Positions 46,621-59,197 of a DNA stretch of 64,000 nucleotides are shown here, piece after piece. The stretch is from Siphonodentalium dalli. Its lineage: Eukaryota; Mollusca; Scaphopoda; Gadilida; Siphonodentaliidae. Both the position numbers and the translations under genes were made by a program. Every line of letters starts with the position of its first letter. The stretch's first letter is position 1. Where the stretch lies: the NCBI GenBank assembly GCA_032622095.1, contig CP136067.1, positions 124,037,030 through 124,101,029 of the forward strand. The letters run 5' to 3'. The notes beneath the pieces were generated by a model. It ran no database searches, was not told the origin of the DNA, and worked only from the letters and a program-made list of their open reading frames with translations.

Positions 46621-48884
46621 AGTTTAACTTTGGCTTCGAACAGCTGGGTTCTGTTAAATTACAAGAACCGGGGAGGGCTAAATTTGCATTAGTTATGGTG
46701 ATTGATACATGACGGTACACATGCGTGGTGGGCTACATACTGTGAGCGTATCCATCAAAGCAGTCGTGAATGGGGTCGACCGATGACACGTCATAGACGG
46801 TTACGCATTCCAAAAAACGCTTAGCCTACATTTCGGCTAGATTAGTTAAAACTTCAATGACTGTTCACTATAGCAAGTCAACATGATTGGGAGAGGGGTA
46901 TTGTTAGAATGGATGCGCCACGGTATAGTCTAGAAGTCAAGATGTGTCAACCACAGTATACAAGGCCCGTGGTGTTTTCAAAACCACGCGTGGCCAACAT
47001 TTTAACACGGAAAAAACACGCAAAAATCGCACGTGGTCTTAGCGTCAATGAATACAGAATTGTCAGATAAAATATTTTATAATAAAAAACAATTTCATAT
47101 ATTGAATTATATATATATATCATATTTGTTTATCTGTGTCTATGGCCTTTATATCCATGTCGTGTTTTGTTGTCGCATTTTATTTTAGTTGGCATTACTA
47201 TTTTCTTGTGTTTGTTCATATTACATGTACGCAAATGGTTTCGGTAGTTTGTGCGGCGATATCGTGTTCTAACAAATGGGTGAAAAATTGGATATAACAT
47301 TACAAAAATTCATAAGTTAAAGACATATTATGCACTTGTTCGGACGCGTGAAACTGATTAGTTAGTATGCATGCGCTATGCCATGAGGGGATGTATGAAT
47401 TCTACTAACATTGCCGAAAATTTCAAACAAATCGACCGTACCACTTCATAGAAAACATCGTCTGAACTACTATATTATACGCTCAATTGTACATATTTAC
47501 TTCCCGATTCGGGACGCAACTATCGGCGGTAAATTAACACAAATGATTTCGCCATCGGGGGGTCACTGTATTTAATGTATATATATAATAATTACGGTGT
47601 GTTCTGTCAATTTGGATATAATATTTGTAAAAATAACTACTTTCAGCAAGATATTCTCCATTTCTATTTCATCACCCTACCGGAGTGTTTCAGATCACTT
47701 TAAAATATCGAATTTAATGTCCAAAACGTAACTAAAGTTTTAAATTTAAATTAATTTGTTTTGAAAACTGGGATCAAAATTTATATAAATAAAATTTAGT
47801 TTTTCCAAATTTAATTTTAAATGCTCATTTTCAACAATTAATAAAATTTTCAAGAATTGTTAGTATCAAAGTAATTTCATATATATGCACATATGCATAT
47901 TTTATAGCACACACAATATAACATATTTTTATGAGTAATCGCGGTATATTGGTATCTTTACTTTCTTTGGGCCAATTTTTACAATCGACGGGTTGAATTT
48001 CGATAAAATTTCCGTTAAATAAAATGATGCTGCCAATCGCACAAAGGAATCACCACGAGAATACCACGCAGCCAAGAACGATTATCGACGATTAACACGC
48101 ATTAAGTAAAGTAATTGCCATGCAAATATAGCAGATAGACTGGGATCGACTACAGAATGGTAACTGTAGCAGTCGTGGCCAGTCCCAAATATGTAAGTAG
48201 AATGACTGCTATCTTCTGAGAAGAACCCATCGTACATGTATATCCCTAGAATTTTCTTCCTAATGTATGGACAAATTAATGCCATATCCGGTATCGGTAT
48301 CTCTTTGATTTCACCTCATCACGCAAGAGGTAATAAATCAGCCAGTGCACAGATGCCACGAACTTGTCGATGCGGCCTCGTTTGTTGTAACTCGATATAA
48401 GGTTATCAATTAGCCTGATAGAAATTTATCCTGTGTGTGTTCCAATATTGATGTCCAGCTTTATATGTATGAATAGTTTCGTAAATTCCAATCTAAAATG
48501 CAATTGTACTTGAATTGTGCCAATAGAGACCGATGGTGCTTGTATTTAAACAATTATTGTGTAGTTTTGTGTACGGAAGTACACCAGAGCCGGTAGTAAG
48601 ATTATATATATGATTGTACTGATTTGTGTAACCAGTCAGAGTTGGCTCCCATTACTCCCAAGTGTCAGAAGCTGTTAATGAATAAAATTATCTTGGAATT
48701 CAGTTTAGTAATACTGGTAAATTCATACATGGTTCACAGCATGAGACGTTTCCGTTGCGCGCGAAGCCACCTCGCGCGATTTAAATGGGACGGACTGGCC
48801 TCATTTCGGTTTAGGGAAGAGTTTAACACACCAGATGGTCTGGGCAATTTGCGAAAAATACTTGAAGATTAAGAAAGCTCCTCA
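46621..48884. other. No recognisable gene
   Basis: Very AT-rich with a short (AT)n tract near 47110. No frame or repeat that I can support. Confidence 0.35.
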
Positions 48885-49446
48885 AAAGTGCGGGTCCGTG
48901 AAGTTGGATCGAAGTTCGAAATTCGGTGGAGATTCGCGTGAAGTTAGATTGAAGTTCGAAGTTCGAAATTCGGTGGAGATTCGACCCCCACTTTTGTTTG
49001 CCTCAAATGCATTGATGTGTTCCAGTTCGTGTTCCCCTGCTCGAATTTTGGGTCAAAAGTTATTTTTTTCACTTTTTCTGAGATACTGCTGGACTTGGAA
49101 AATTTAGCCACGGCGCTGGACTTAGAAAATTTCGCCTTCAATATCAAGGCGCCGAAGGGAAGTGGCATTGTTTATGGCTGGATTGAGCTGAAATTTGGTA
49201 TGTTTGATACTTTCCATAAGAGAATCAAGCAAACTAACGCTCAGCTTCGAGAAATTACTCGATCTATAGGTTTGAATTTCAATCTGGGCGAATTTCGATC
49301 TGGATTGAAGTTCGAAATTCAGATTGAAATTCGACCCCCACTTTTGTTTGCCTTAAATGCATTGTTGTGTTCCAATTCGTGTTCCCCTGCTCGAATTTTG
49401 GGTCAAAAGAGATTTTTTTTCACTTTTTCTGAGATACTGCTGGACT

Positions 49447-50984
49447 CAGGGGGGGGGGGGGGGGGGGGGGTCGGAAACAATTTCCAGGCACGTATGATCA
49501 TTTTAATTTTTTCCGGCCTCGGGGGACCCACCCACCCAATTTCTTCCGTTTCCGGCCTTTTTTTCCAGGCAATTTTGGACACCCACCCTTTTTTTTTTCC
49601 GTTTCAGGAATGTTTTTCCGGTCAGTTTTGGATACCCACCCCCCTAAATTTGAGAAAATTATCAACTGAGCAACCAAATAGCTGATTATCCTGCATTATC
49701 ATAATTTATTGCGCGATATTTGAATAGAACAGTGCATAATGAGATAACGATACTATTCGAATTTATCATATAAATGTCATTAATCAAGAAATGTGTCAAC
49801 ATAATCACATTTCTAGGGATATATAGGCAGAGTGCCAAAGTTTTTATTAACATTCATTTTCATAATATATAGTCACATGATCTAGTCACATAATCACATT
49901 TGAGTATTCTACAGAATACATGGTACCGGTACAACAAATTTCAGATTATTTGATATTTTGATATTTGCTATGTGATATACAGTAATGCCCTAATTAATTG
50001 ACTCCATAACCACAGCAAAATAATGGGTAATTTTTCAGGATTTAGTTGGAAATATGGCTTGCTGTCATTCATCGGAAAGCTCTCCCCTGAAAAAAATACC
50101 CATTATTCTGCTGTGGTTATGGAGTCGTTTAATTAGTTCATTACTGTATTGCTGGAACCAAATTGTTTATCAAAACATGTGGAAATACAACTGTTCATCC
50201 CAGTTTATCGCAGTTTGAAGAATAATGCTAATACCAAACACAACCATGATATACCCGCGTGACTCTTCTTGGTGCATCTCAGAAACCAGAACTGAGGAAA
50301 CATGTTATAGCGTGTAATGGCAGGCTGGTAGCCACTGCTTGAAGTAATAGGCTTCGTAATAATTGGGAATAATATGGATGGATAGCCCAATCTCACTTCT
50401 TTTTTGCTCACGATATCAGTGACGATAAAATCTGTGTTACTGTGATCAACATTACAAGCTGATCCACATTAACTTGGAAAACAATTTGAAATTGTTCAAG
50501 CTGGCCCGGCTGGCCTTCAATTTATTTGTTAAGATTTTATGTTTTATGTTGTCAAAAGTCTATTTTATTCCATTATTTATTATATCTTTATTTCCATGTC
50601 TCATATGGTCAAATGTGCTTTCATTTTATTGCTTATTTTCAGCTGAGTTCTGCATAGTTATTCTTATTTTGTTGTATCAGTAGATGGAATCCTGATTAAA
50701 TTAAATTTTCCAATAGCGCAGTTTCTAGTTCTATCAAGTTGAATTTGGGTTATTGTTGGCCATTGTGCAACTGATCCAACTACTGATAACCTCTATATAT
50801 AGTATAGCATTACTATTAACTATATAATGACCTGTTTCTGTTCAAAACACATCAAAATAAGACTCAATAGCAGGAATGGAAAAATAATTTGGCACATGGA
50901 AAAAACAGCTTTTTGGACCCGAGAGACACCCACCCACCCACCCCATCATACGTGCCTGGAATTTTTTTCCGACCCCCCCCCCCT
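49447..50984. mobile_element. hAT-like element with poly-G termini, 8-bp duplication
   Basis: The left end CAGGGGG...TCGGAAA and the complement of the right end AGGGGG...TCGGAAA continue inward to CCAGGCACGTATGAT. GCTGGACT flanks both sides (49439-49446, 50985-50992). The interior holds a CAGTAATGC MITE and no transposase. Homopolymer G/C tracts make the exact ends uncertain by a base. Confidence 0.7.
49980..50146. mobile_element. CAGTAATGC-family MITE nested in the poly-G hAT-like element
   Basis: CAGTAATGCCCTAATTAATT starts it and TTCATTACTG ends it. TA lies at 49978-49979 and 50147-50148. Arms pair through CCACAGCARAATAATGGGTA with several mismatches, so it is older than the copies at 12.2 and 29.1 kb. 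Confidence 0.8.
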
Positions 50985-51864
50985 GCTGGACTTGGAAAAT
51001 TTAGCCACGGCGCTGGACTTAGAAAATTTCGCCTTCAATATTAAGGTGCCGAAGGGAAGTGGCATTGTTTACGGCTGGATTGAGCTGAAATTTGGCATGT
51101 TTGATACTTTCCATAAGAGAATCAAGCAAACTAACGCTCAGCTTCGAGAAATTACTCGATCTATAGGTTTGAATTTCAATCTGAATTTCAATCTGGGCGA
51201 ATTTCGATCTGGATTGAAGTTAGAAATTCAGATTGAAATTCGACCCCCACTTTTTTTTGTGATTTTTTTCACTTTTTCTGAGATACTGCTGGAATTGGAA
51301 AATTTAGCCACGACGCTGGACGTAGAAAATTTGGCCTTCAATATTAAGGTGCCGAAGGGAAGTGGCATTGTTTATGGCTGGATTGAGCTGAAATTTGGCA
51401 TGTTTGATACTTTCCATAAGAGAATCAAGCAAACTAACGCTCAGCTTCGAGAAATTACTCGATCTATAGGTTTGAATTTCAATCTGAATTTCGAACTTCA
51501 ATCCAGATCGAAATTCGCCCAGATTAAAATTCAGATTGAAATTCAAACCTATAGATCGAGTAATTTCTCGAAGCTGAGCGTTAGTCCAGCGCCGTGGCTA
51601 AATTTTCCAAGTCCAGCAGTATCTCAGAAAAAGTGAAAAAAAATCACTTTTGACCCAAAATTCGAGCAGGGGAGCACGAATTGGAACACAACAATGCATT
51701 TGAGGCAAACAAAAGTGGGGGTCGAATCTCTACCGAATTTCGAACTTCGAACTTCGATCCAACTTCACGGACCCCAAAAGTGCTCGTAACCAAGATCAAT
51801 GCTACGATGCGTATTATTGCTGCTAGGTCCCTCAAGCGACAACCTAATGAAATTACATGTGGTA

Positions 51865-52045
51865 TATTTGGTTGGGCCGCAAATGAAACCGACGTGTGCC
51901 GCCACATGTGTTGTTTATCCAGCTTAATTGGTTAATCGTAATTTTGTCATTAAATGAACCTGTCAGCACCATATAACACCAATAAAGACCCCATTAATCT
52001 CGAGATTTGAACGGTAACTCCCAGCTGTAAATTCAAAAAAAGATC
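51865..52045. repeat. Fragment of the hAT family seen at 1143-1877
   Basis: TTGGGCCGCAAATGAAACCG, CACATGTGTTGTTTA, TCGTAATTTTGTCATTAAAT and GGTAACTCCCAGCTGTAAAT match the interior of the element at 1.24-1.42 kb in the same orientation. Termini are missing. Confidence 0.7.
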
Positions 52046-52398
52046 TCGAGCACCCTCCCGGAACCTCCCCCAATTGAAATTGATTACATTCAAACCATTG
52101 CATATTCCATTATAAATCATGATGTTACCACATGCGATCTTAGCTCATTCATATTCATGGCACATATAGTGTGAAATTCTCACCCAGAGTTACGTAGAAC
52201 CACAGATAGGATGAAAGAATTTGAGCGTATTTCAGAAACATGTAATGTTTTAAATGTAAACAGTGTGTGTATGCTATCCATATAATTTTATGGAATAAAA
52301 TTTTACTCAGTGCCATCTGGCCTGGCATCTCGGTGTGGAATAAAACTTGTTTCTATGCATGAAATTTGGAATGGTGCACTTTGTTTTATATAAGAAAT

Positions 52399-52537
52399 GA
52401 ACGGCGGTTTCAATGTGGTCATGGGATTTTGACCGCGAGAAAAATTCAGCAAACTGCATAAACCCCAAAGGGGTTCATGCGGAGTTTGCTGATTTTTTAT
52501 CGCAGTCAAAACCCATGACCACGTTGAGTCCGCCGTT
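52399..52537. mobile_element. Hairpin MITE with ~68-bp arms
   Basis: ACGGCGG, GTGGTCATGGG, TTTTGAC and TCAGCAAACT on the left pair with their complements on the right around CCCCAAAGGGG. Several mismatches are present. No target duplication is assigned. Confidence 0.6.
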
Positions 52538-53008
52538 TATTATTCATATTTATATACTTACGCTCTTTAAAACACTTCTCCAAATATGTCCGTTATTAAG
52601 TCAAAAACACTTTTTTCAAATATGTCCGTTATTTCGTTTATAAAAATAATTTCCTATTTCTATATTTTGCTCTATATTTCGCCCTATTTCGCTGTATTTT
52701 CCTATTTCGATTTTTCGTGCTATTTCGCTGTATTTTCATATTTCGCTTTTTCGTTGTATTTCATATTTCGATAATTCGCTATATTTGACATATTATGGAA
52801 TTATATGATAACCAACATTCTGATAGTCAACCGAACATCTTGTGCCACCCGTGCTCGCGATCAGATGCCACAAGCCATCCAATCGTGAACCTCGATTACA
52901 TATTGTTTGCTATCAAATCCTTGGCGTATTGGCTGACTAGATACTCAAGCAGTCGGTAATGTCCGACAATCCCCGGTGATTTCCGGGAACAATGTGTTCA
53001 TAAACCTA

Positions 53009-53059
53009 TGAACGACATTGAACGTGACGTTACGTTCATAGATTTATGAACGCATTGAA
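53009..53059. repeat. Short inverted repeat
   Basis: GTTCATAAACCTATGAACG and CGTTCATAGATTTATGAAC form a ~19-bp stem, and each arm is itself nearly palindromic. Confidence 0.5.
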
Positions 53060-53329
53060 TAAGGGGGCGTGTCTACCGTAACGCTATGGGGAAATCGGAA
53101 GAGATATCAGGTGTATGTAAATATATAAATATAACAGTTATACGTCCTGTGATCTAGTCAGGGTTATCAGGCCTCATAAATGTTAACAATCAGATTGCAT
53201 AATATGCTTTGGTTGTATTCTGTTTAGGTATAACATTTATAATTCGCAATCAAAATCACAAGGTCAGCAGTATTTCTTACCAAAGGAGGTGTACACACAT
53301 AACGGGTGGACTTCGCCATATGCAAGAAT

Positions 53330-53985
53330 ATGGTTTGGGACCCGTTCACACGTACACATGGCCTAAAGGGCGTGGTCGCAATTTGGTTGGACCAACAGTG
53401 TGGTGGTCTGTCTTGTGGTTTAACCGTTGTCGATTATAAAATCCCTTTATCTGGCCTAATTGGGACATGTGGTGTGTAATCGTACAGTCATATTTGAGCT
53501 AATGCGATTACCAATACATTTTTTTTGCAAAATCGATCACATGATTGTTGTGGGAAGCTCATTGAAAATTTACAACTTGTTTTAATTGAAGTGTTCATAT
53601 CTTCTAAAATTGCAATATACGACAAAATGATGCGTCAACATTTCACGTTCCGCGTCTTTTAGAGTAATTTGCTACCTCTGACCTTTTCACTCGAAACATA
53701 ATTGTTTGGAACCCGTTCACATGGCCAGATGACTTGGAGGTCGTAGTCGCAATTTTGTCTGTCTGAAGTTAAAGCTGATTTCACAGACCTGCGGCTGACA
53801 CATGCGTGCAGTGTCTGTGGCTATCGGTTTATGCGCAGTGCCAGTGATCAGCCACAAACCCGATAGCGTTGGCCTTGTGCGTCCGCCGCAGGTCTGTGAA
53901 AGCAGCTTCAACTGTTCTCGAATATAAAATCCCATTAGCTGGCATAATTAGACACGTGCTATGTAAACATGCATTCCTGTTTTCG
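53330..53985. repeat. Diverged tandem duplication, second copy interrupted by a small MITE
   Basis: ACCCGTTCACA, GTCGCAATTT, TATAAAATCCC, CTGGCWTAATT and ACATGTG/ACGTGCT recur in the same order from 53338 and 53708. Copy 2 contains the inverted-repeat insert at 53772-53907. Confidence 0.5.
53772..53907. mobile_element. 136-bp MITE with ~22-bp TIRs
   Basis: AGCTGATTTCACAGACCTGC and the complement of its right end (AGCTGCTTTCACAGACCTGC) differ at one base. The element is absent from the paired duplicate at 53.34-53.47 kb, which gives the empty site by comparison. Confidence 0.65.
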
Positions 53986-54599
53986 CTACTAATACGATTT
54001 TTTTTAAAGATCGCGATCGCCATTTAATAGGTGAAAGGTCATCGATGACATGGTTGTTTTTGGTTATTTTTTATAATAGGCGACCGAATTATGCGTCAAC
54101 TTTCCAAATTCTAAATCGTTTAAAGATAGTCATGGGTGATCTCTTATCTTTTCAAAATGACATTCCGACTTTGATAAAAGGCTTATATACCAGTATGTTA
54201 CTATGTGTGTGTGCCTAGTATTTTCATCGTTTTATTTTTTAAATCAGATACATATAAATGTAGAATGATAAAAAACTAACAAGTTACATGGATATTGTGC
54301 GCTCGCATTTTATTTGTAGAAACCGTGATGACGAAACACACAGTATGCATGATTTGATTTGGAACAGTAAACACGGCAATAAAAAATACTCAACGCGGAA
54401 GTGAAACGTTTGCTAAATCTGTTGTACGCGCATCACAATTTCACCAGTTTATTTCGCAATAGGTAATTCGTTACGTCACAGAGTCCCAATATAACGTCGC
54501 ATTGTACACTCGGGAGTCCAATATGACATTTGGGAGTACAATATGACTTTTCCCCCCGTACTATAACGTGGCGAGTTAATATAATAAATGATAACTAAT

Positions 54600-55515
54600 A
54601 GGTAAAAAAAACTGTGATTAGGTAGACACGTACACGCTGGTTATATATGTCTCCCCAATAACTGTTTTCAACGCATTGCATATACACGTTAGGTTATTGT
54701 CCCTAATGATGACAACTCAAAGACTTATATTTGACTTTGTATGCCACCCAATTTGTTATTGTATAGGTATAAATACGTGTCCATAGAAGCCACATAGTGG
54801 ACACTGTGGGAATATTAACTTTCTCAAATTAACTGATATGTAATAAACCATGATTAGGGAGACACGTACATGCTGGTTATATGTGTCTCCCTATTGACGG
54901 ATTTCAACGCATTGCATATGCATGTTAGGTTAATGTGTCCTTAAAGATTACAACTCAAAAGTGTTATATTTGTTTTGTATGCCACTCATTTGTTACTGTA
55001 TTGATATACATACGTGTCTATAGAAGCCACTATATGGGTATTGTGGGAATATTAACTTTCTCAGATTAAATATAACTTATACGTAATAAACCGTTATTAA
55101 GGAGACAAAGATAACCAGCATGCATGTATGTTTCTGCAACGTATTGCATATGTACACGTTATGTTATTATCCCCAATGATTGCGACTCAAAAGAGTAATA
55201 TTTGGCTTTTTTTGCCACCAACTTATTTATTGTATATATATAAATACGTGTCCATATATATATAGAAGCCACACGCGGGTATTGTGGGAATATTAACTTT
55301 CTCAAGTTAACTGATAGGTGATAAACCGTGATTATGGAGACACGTACGTGCTCGTTATATATGTCTCCCTAATAACTGGTTTCAACGCATTGCATATACA
55401 GGTTAGGCTATTGCCCCTAATGAGTACTACTCAAAAGAGTTATATTTGACTTTGTATGCCACCCATTTTTCACTGTATAGGTATTCATACGTGTCAATAT
55501 AAGCCACATAACTCG
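54600..55515. repeat. ~238-bp satellite, four units
   Basis: Units start near 54613, 54851, 55092 and 55328. Shared strings are GTGATTAGG.AGACACGTAC, CTGGTTATAT, TTTCAACGCATTGCATAT, TTTGACTTTGTATGCCACCC and ATACGTGTC.ATAGAAGCCAC. The fourth is partial. Confidence 0.8.
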
Positions 55516-56179
55516 TTAGCTCTTCATACTTGGAGGTCAATAAACAATAATTATATAACACATTCATTGCGAATGGTTTAATACACCTTCTGATATTGTT
55601 GTTGGCACCAATAAAATTATTCTGACTGGTGTCCATGCTATATATATGCAAAGAAATTCATTAATTGTTTAAGAAAGAATATGTTCATTACAACCAGTTC
55701 CACGAACCCACGCAAGACAAAGTTGCATGAAAAGAATCAGGTTCACAAACACTCATGACTTACTGGGTTACTTTATTGTAGCACGATTGTGGGATACCTG
55801 TATTTTATTATAAAAGTAATATATAAATAAAATCACATAGCTAATTTTCTGTTCAAAACAACTAAACAGAGCTTGTATATTCAAACTCGATATACTGTAT
55901 TTCAATATTGCAAATAGCAACTGACTGCTTCGACAATGAGTGTTTTTGTATGGCATTTTATTTACTATTATATTAAAGTAACTTATACAATAGTATTTTC
56001 TCAACATCATTACAATTTAATACAGCATGAAATAAGCCACATACGTACTGAGGACACAATGCCCCTTTAAATAATATACATATCCCCTTTAAATTTGATT
56101 CATTTAGGGCATTGCCTTTCTAGAAAGTAGGACAGAATTTATAGATGATCCTGGACAAGCGATAAGGGTCTTCTTGGTA
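55516..56179. other. No recognisable gene
   Basis: AT-rich sequence with no supported frame or repeat. Confidence 0.35.
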
Positions 56180-56520
56180 ACAAAATATGACTGGAAAAAT
56201 CATACATCAAATTTGGTTCCGATCAAATAACCAAAACTTGAGTTATCCAGAAACCTCAAATTTGGAAAATCCTTACTCTAAAATGGGCCAGAACTCAGTA
56301 AAACTTATTCGAAACAAACCCTTAGTATAGACCTGTATTTGGCACTAAACAGCTAACATACACATTTCCTTCAGACCAAACAGCCCAATTTAAATTTATC
56401 GAGAAATCTCAAATTTGGAAAATTTTAAGTAAAAAGGGTCATAACTTCGGACCGAACCCTTTTTCGAACTTGAATTGTATTTACGCACTGAACATATTTA
56501 TAAGATATTTAACTCTTTAG
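56180..56520. repeat. ~165-bp tandem pair with GGGYCATAACTT core
   Basis: CTCAAATTTGGAAAAT, AAAAWGGGYCAKAACT and GTATTTRCGCACTAAAC-like strings recur twice. The core resembles the GGCCATAACTC motif of the arrays at 19.5, 31-36 and 40 kb. Confidence 0.5.
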
Positions 56521-58400
56521 TTCCCACACTAGCTGTATAATCCACCCCTTCATCTCCCTGCAGCTATAACATAATACCGACGGTGTGTTCCCGGGCATAT
56601 ATCAAGTACCAGACGCTATTTCCCCATAAGTTTTGGCTTGTCAGAAAGTATCCCGTTGCTCCATAAATGGTGGTAAACCTGTTACTGTGTTGACGCAGTG
56701 AAGGTAGGCTGTTGGAGTGACAGCTCCAACTGGGGATCATGACCGTAAGCCGGGACGTGTGTCGTAATAGAGAAAATCGACACCTGTGTATAAGAGCCCT
56801 GGGCAAGCAAGTATCTTCGACATTTCTGTTGGGATTAGTTCAATATCAGTATATCAAACTATATGTATTGTGCGTTTCGTCAGCTCTGAAATGTTGCTTT
56901 TAATATTCCATACAAAATCTCATCATTTACTCAGATTACATGGGTTGAAGTGACTACGACGTGTTTGCACACGAATGTTACATTGTGACAATAAAATAGG
57001 TCTTATACAAATGATCCTTGTTCAGGATTTAGACTCGTCTTATTTTGGAAAGTCACCAACTCCCAAAAGTATTTTGTAAACAATTCAAAGCAAATGTGTT
57101 TTGTTTTCTTCTCATAATTAATACCAGAAATATCTCATGATATGGCTTAAGGACTTAATTTCGCGACCAACTTGTCGTCAACGCATGTACATTGTTTCTG
57201 GCGATAATGAGTTTCTGTTGTTTCTGCCAGAACAAATGTATTTCCGCTGGCGAAAAGTGCAGCTAGTCGGTCGCGAAAATAATCAAATATATTTGTCCGG
57301 TATCAATTCAGAACGCTAGATATCCTCTATTTCGTTCAGCTAAAATAACGCGATGTCGCACTACGAAATTCAAGTAAGGTTTTAAAATATATTTTCAGAA
57401 TAGTGATGTTTGTGATTGTTTATTACTATAAACTAACATGCAAATGTAACAGTTAACAGAAGTGATAATATAGAACATACACATACAATTCAATTATAAT
57501 TATTATTCATTGGTAATTCGCTGTACATACATAAGTATGTTCCGCTTCCAGAGTGCGTAATGCTTACGTGTATATACCGCACGGCTTCTGATTTATTAGC
57601 ACAAATCAATGGTAATCGTGATGCAGGCTAGATCATAGGTATACGTGTATGTCATTGGTTTTATGGCGCGTTGTCTAATTACTCAATATCAACTTTGATT
57701 TCGACTTCGAAAACACCTATTATATAACACGTCGTGCTTGGAAGTTCATCTTCGTGCAAACACTGTATGGCATCACCATTTAAAATTTAGCCGCATTATA
57801 TAATATAAGAGAAATTTGAAACAATCCATATACAGGTATATAGGTGTACGATTACACACTATTTTATCACATACGCCAGAAACACCAGAAACATATACCA
57901 ACATTATCAGAAAAAGGACCGCACAATGTACACATTGTATTGATATAGATATTTCCTTTTACTCAAAAGCCAAACATGTTTGAGAAAATAGTTTGTGAAC
58001 TCTTCGATCAAGCAAATTGTAACATAACGTCCAACTGAAACATGCATGTAACACCAGCCATTTAATGTTAAGCGGTTTGAAACAATAATACATAACTGTA
58101 GCTGAGCTGTCGCGTGTCCACCCCTGGTCAAGTGGGCATGCTAATATACTATGATGCCGGTGGTCATGTTGAATTGCTATGATGCGGGTAGGGCAAACTA
58201 ATTCCGTTACGAAAAAGTACCGTTATTTTTCTAAAGTTGTAATTTTCAAGGTGATTGGATAACTAGAGCGATTTGATAAAACAAAAACATTCAAGAACAT
58301 ATATATTTTTGAAAAATATAATAATAACTGCGCTGGTGTTTGTAAAACGACGCAAATAGCGATCTTGGTTATAGTCGATTTTCAACTAATGCAACCATTA
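56521..58400. other. No recognisable gene
   Basis: AT-rich with only short frames. A short plus-strand frame at 57137-57319 (FLLFLPEQMYFRWRK) has no recognisable domain. Confidence 0.35.
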
Positions 58401-58404
58401 TTAA

Positions 58405-58950
58405 AGTCACGGGCGACATCCGTTGCAGAAATATTTATATTTGTTCAAATCGGCATCAACAGAATGAACGCCAACATACATGTATATACGCCCGTGTCTT
58501 TAATTATTATAACCAATGCCGTGTACTGATATATCATGTATATACAGTTCAACTCATATGCCAAACATAATCAGCGCGTAAATAGTGTATTGTCGTCAAG
58601 ACGTACAATGGTGTACGTAAATAACATAACAGACCGAAATTCTATTGGTTATTCCTACAAAAATGATATAAACGCTCTTTATTATTTCCCTATCAGGAAA
58701 ACAGTAACAAACAACGCGCTTTATGTGTGTCATATCCAGATCTAAACAAAAGCAATGAAACGTAATTTTTTTTTGCTTTTGTTTACATAACAAAGGGGAA
58801 CAAATTGACAATAACATACCGTTTATGCCATATTTCTGATTGGTATAAGAACAAAGTATGTCCATATCTTACTATTCCTTCTGTTTATGGTGGTTTTTCA
58901 AGGATATGAATGTTTTAACACCATACCCACCGCGAACGCCGCCCGTATCT
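58405..58950 (-). mobile_element. TTAA-flanked MITE(s), AGATACGGGCGG family
   Basis: Left TTAA (58401-58404) is followed by AGTCACGGGCG. The right end CGCCCGTATCT is followed by TTAA (58951-58954). A further CGCCCGTGTCT-TTAA near 58490-58503 may be the end of a smaller nested copy. The interior (reverse complement) shares GCGGTGGGTAT, TGTTAAAA.ATTCA and AATAAAGAGCGTTTAT with the copy at 61.66 kb. A TTAA target is the hallmark of piggyBac-type transposition. Confidence 0.6.
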
Positions 58951-59197
58951 TTAAAAATATTTCGCAATAAATTTGTTTTTGAATGTTATAATTTGGTTTG
59001 AAATCATAACTGAGTCAAATCGTGCATTTCACCAAATTTGAAATTATATCATGAAATGTGTTGCGTGAACAATTAATATAATTGGATAGTTTGAATGTTA
59101 ACTGAGTATAGCAATATACAGTAGATACACATTGGGTTCTCTGTGATGTCCATGCATTATATATCTCATAACCATAATCCATAATTGTTCGGAACGT

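Larger units (their letters stand above)
48885..51795. mobile_element. Compound inverted-repeat element with internal direct repeats
   Basis: Left-end sequence (GGGTCCGTGAAGTTGGATCG, ATTCGACCCCCACTTTTGTT, GAGATACTGCTGGACTTGGA) reappears in inverse orientation at 51540-51795, giving arms of 250 bp or more. In between, a ~340-bp unit (GGCATTGTTTAYGGCTGGAT, AACGCTCAGCTTCGAGAAAT) is repeated near 49090, 51000 and 51300. Open frames of 222 and 269 codons follow these young repeats but encode nothing recognisable. A hAT element is inserted at 49447-50984. Confidence 0.65.

Noticed and set aside
50827-51636. 269-codon plus-strand frame (and a 222-codon frame at 49017-49685)
   Set aside because: Both run through young direct repeats and across transposon termini (poly-C, inverted arms). 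The shared peptide is explained by DNA repeats kept open by chance.
54600-55515. CRISPR-like regular repeats
   Set aside because: Units of ~238 bp without short repeats and unique spacers, in a eukaryotic context; an ordinary satellite.
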